Shown here one piece after another: positions 5,371 to 5,855 of a stretch of 5,855 nt of DNA. Made by a program: the position numbers and the translations under genes. Source of the DNA: Bacilli bacterium (lineage in GTDB: Bacteria > Bacillota_I > Bacilli_A > RF39 > UBA660); the NCBI GenBank assembly GCA_900772435.1, contig CAAHEM010000079.1, positions 1 through 5,855 on the forward strand, read 5' to 3'. How positions within the stretch are numbered: position 1 is the stretch's first letter; every line of letters starts with the position of its first letter. The notes below the pieces were generated by a model that saw only the letters and a list, made by a program, of their open reading frames with translations, made no database searches and had not been told where the DNA came from.

Positions 5371-5726
5371 TAATTTTTATTAAGTTCCTTATCCATATTA
5401 AGTATATCTTCTATTGTATAAATTTCAGGATCATCTAAAGGGAACTCATGATCAAAATAATATATATTTTCATCTTGTTTATTACCTATAAAAGCATAAT
5501 ATCCACCCATACCATCATCTGCTATTGGAATAAGCATATCATTTTCATTATGTTTTATTCCACTATTAAGAAATTCTTTAAAATATCCATTTATTTCTTG
5601 TTTTATTTCTTCTTTACTAAATATTTCATTTATAGTTAATCTTTTTCCATCATACTTATTATAAAAATCTATAACTTGTTTTGGAACATTACTACAATTT
5701 AATTCATTCTTAAAAAATTCTATCAT
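5370..5726 (-). CDS. SUKH (SMI1/KNR4-like) family protein
   Basis: A 118-residue single-domain protein. The pattern is that of the SUKH superfamily: P-x-x-x-x-x-F-Y-x-K-Y-D-G near the N-terminus (residues 15-27), the central strands M-L-I-P-I-A-D-D-G-M-G-G-Y-Y-A-F-I-G at 64-81, I-Y-Y-F-D-H-E at 88-94, and a terminal helix after T-I-E-D-I-L (104-109). Many bacterial SUKH proteins are immunity proteins that bind and neutralise nuclease toxins of polymorphic toxin systems, and others are general protein-interaction modules. No toxin domain is seen in the window, so here it may be a binding or regulatory subunit of the ATPase operon, or an immunity protein for a toxin encoded upstream. GAGGT (5738-5734) seven bases before the ATG supports the start, and only five bases separate it from the upstream gene. 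Confidence 0.82.
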   Translation of the reverse strand: MIEFFKNELNCSNVPKQVIDFYNKYDGKRLTINEIFSKEEIKQEINGYFKEFLNSGIKHNENDMLIPIADDGMGGYYAFIGNKQDENIYYFDHEFPLDDPEIYTIEDILNMDKELNKN

Positions 5727-5731
5727 TCTAT

Positions 5732-5855
5732 CTACCTCGTCATCCTATTTAATTGATCAATAAAGTCATCATTCATATCTTCTTTTGATGGTAAAGATTC
5801 TCCATCATAATTATTTAATAAACTATTAAATCTATTTAATATTTCTTTTTGTTTC
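5732..5855 (-). CDS. C-terminal end of an unidentified gene, cut by the window edge
   Basis: The minus-strand frame entering at 5854 gives about 40 residues and ends in a TAG at 5734-5732. It begins K-Q-K-E-I-L-N-R-F-N-S-L-L-N-N-Y-D-G and ends D-D-F-I-D-Q-L-N-R-M-T-R. It is charged and probably helical, and I cannot assign a family. The other two minus-strand frames are closed by stops: one has a TAG near 5834-5832. The distance of five bases to the SUKH gene, and the GAGGT ribosome site of that gene lying on the final codons of this one, place it in the same operon. Confidence 0.7.
   Translation of the reverse strand, partial: KQKEILNRFNSLLNNYDGESLPSKEDMNDDFIDQLNRMTR

Noticed and set aside
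5448..5639. Open frame on the plus strand, rich in I, F, Y, resembling a membrane peptide
   Set aside because: It is antisense to the conserved SUKH core and its hydrophobicity follows from AT-rich reverse-strand codons.
1..5855. CRISPR array, tRNA, rRNA, insertion sequence or integrase
   Set aside because: No regularly spaced repeats, cloverleaf sequence, rRNA segment, transposase motif or terminal inverted repeats were seen on either strand.

Overview
This is a strongly AT-rich window (by eye below 30% GC) with Shine-Dalgarno sites of the GGAGG type, TAA/TAG stops and tightly packed genes. That fits a low-GC Bacillota genome, most likely Clostridium or a relative, or a phage or integrative element of such a host. 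Every supported gene lies on the minus strand, so transcription runs right to left. No rRNA, tRNA, CRISPR, transposase or integrase gene is visible.

Right and centre (5855 down to about 827): one polycistronic operon whose promoter lies outside the window. In order of transcription it holds the tail of an unidentified gene (5855-5732), a small SUKH (SMI1/KNR4-like) protein (5726-5370), a 391-residue helical protein of unknown family (5357-4182), a MoxR-type AAA+ ATPase with all catalytic motifs (4165-3143), a 130-residue degenerate AAA+-like protein without a P-loop (3143-2751), a zinc-metallopeptidase/VWA protein of the DUF2201 type (2740-1508), and a 215-residue helical protein of unknown family (1502-855). 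Gaps are 16 bases or less, one start and stop overlap, and several Shine-Dalgarno sites sit on the stop or final codons of the preceding gene. A hairpin with a T-run (848-827) closes the operon.

Left (about 810 down to 120): a decayed stretch behind its own likely promoter (810-782). It holds the N-terminal part of an AlbA_2/Schlafen-type putative DNA-binding protein broken by an in-frame TAA and then truncated (646-365). Fused behind it is what looks like the C-terminal end of another protein carrying an R-x4-H motif like that of HEPN ribonucleases (stop at 120). A perfect 12-bp hairpin terminator (121-87) ends this unit. At the left edge an extended -10 promoter, a GGAGG site and an ATG start a further gene that leaves the window.

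The main interest is the operon. MoxR ATPases paired with VWA proteins are known to remodel or mature partner proteins in an ATP- and metal-dependent way. Here the pair carries an intact HExxH peptidase site, a complete VWA metal site, an apparently catalytically dead AAA+ companion, two unidentified helical proteins with basic tails, and a SUKH protein of a superfamily known for toxin immunity. The substrate cannot be told from the sequence. A regulated protein-remodelling or proteolytic machine, possibly with a conflict or defence role, is an inference.
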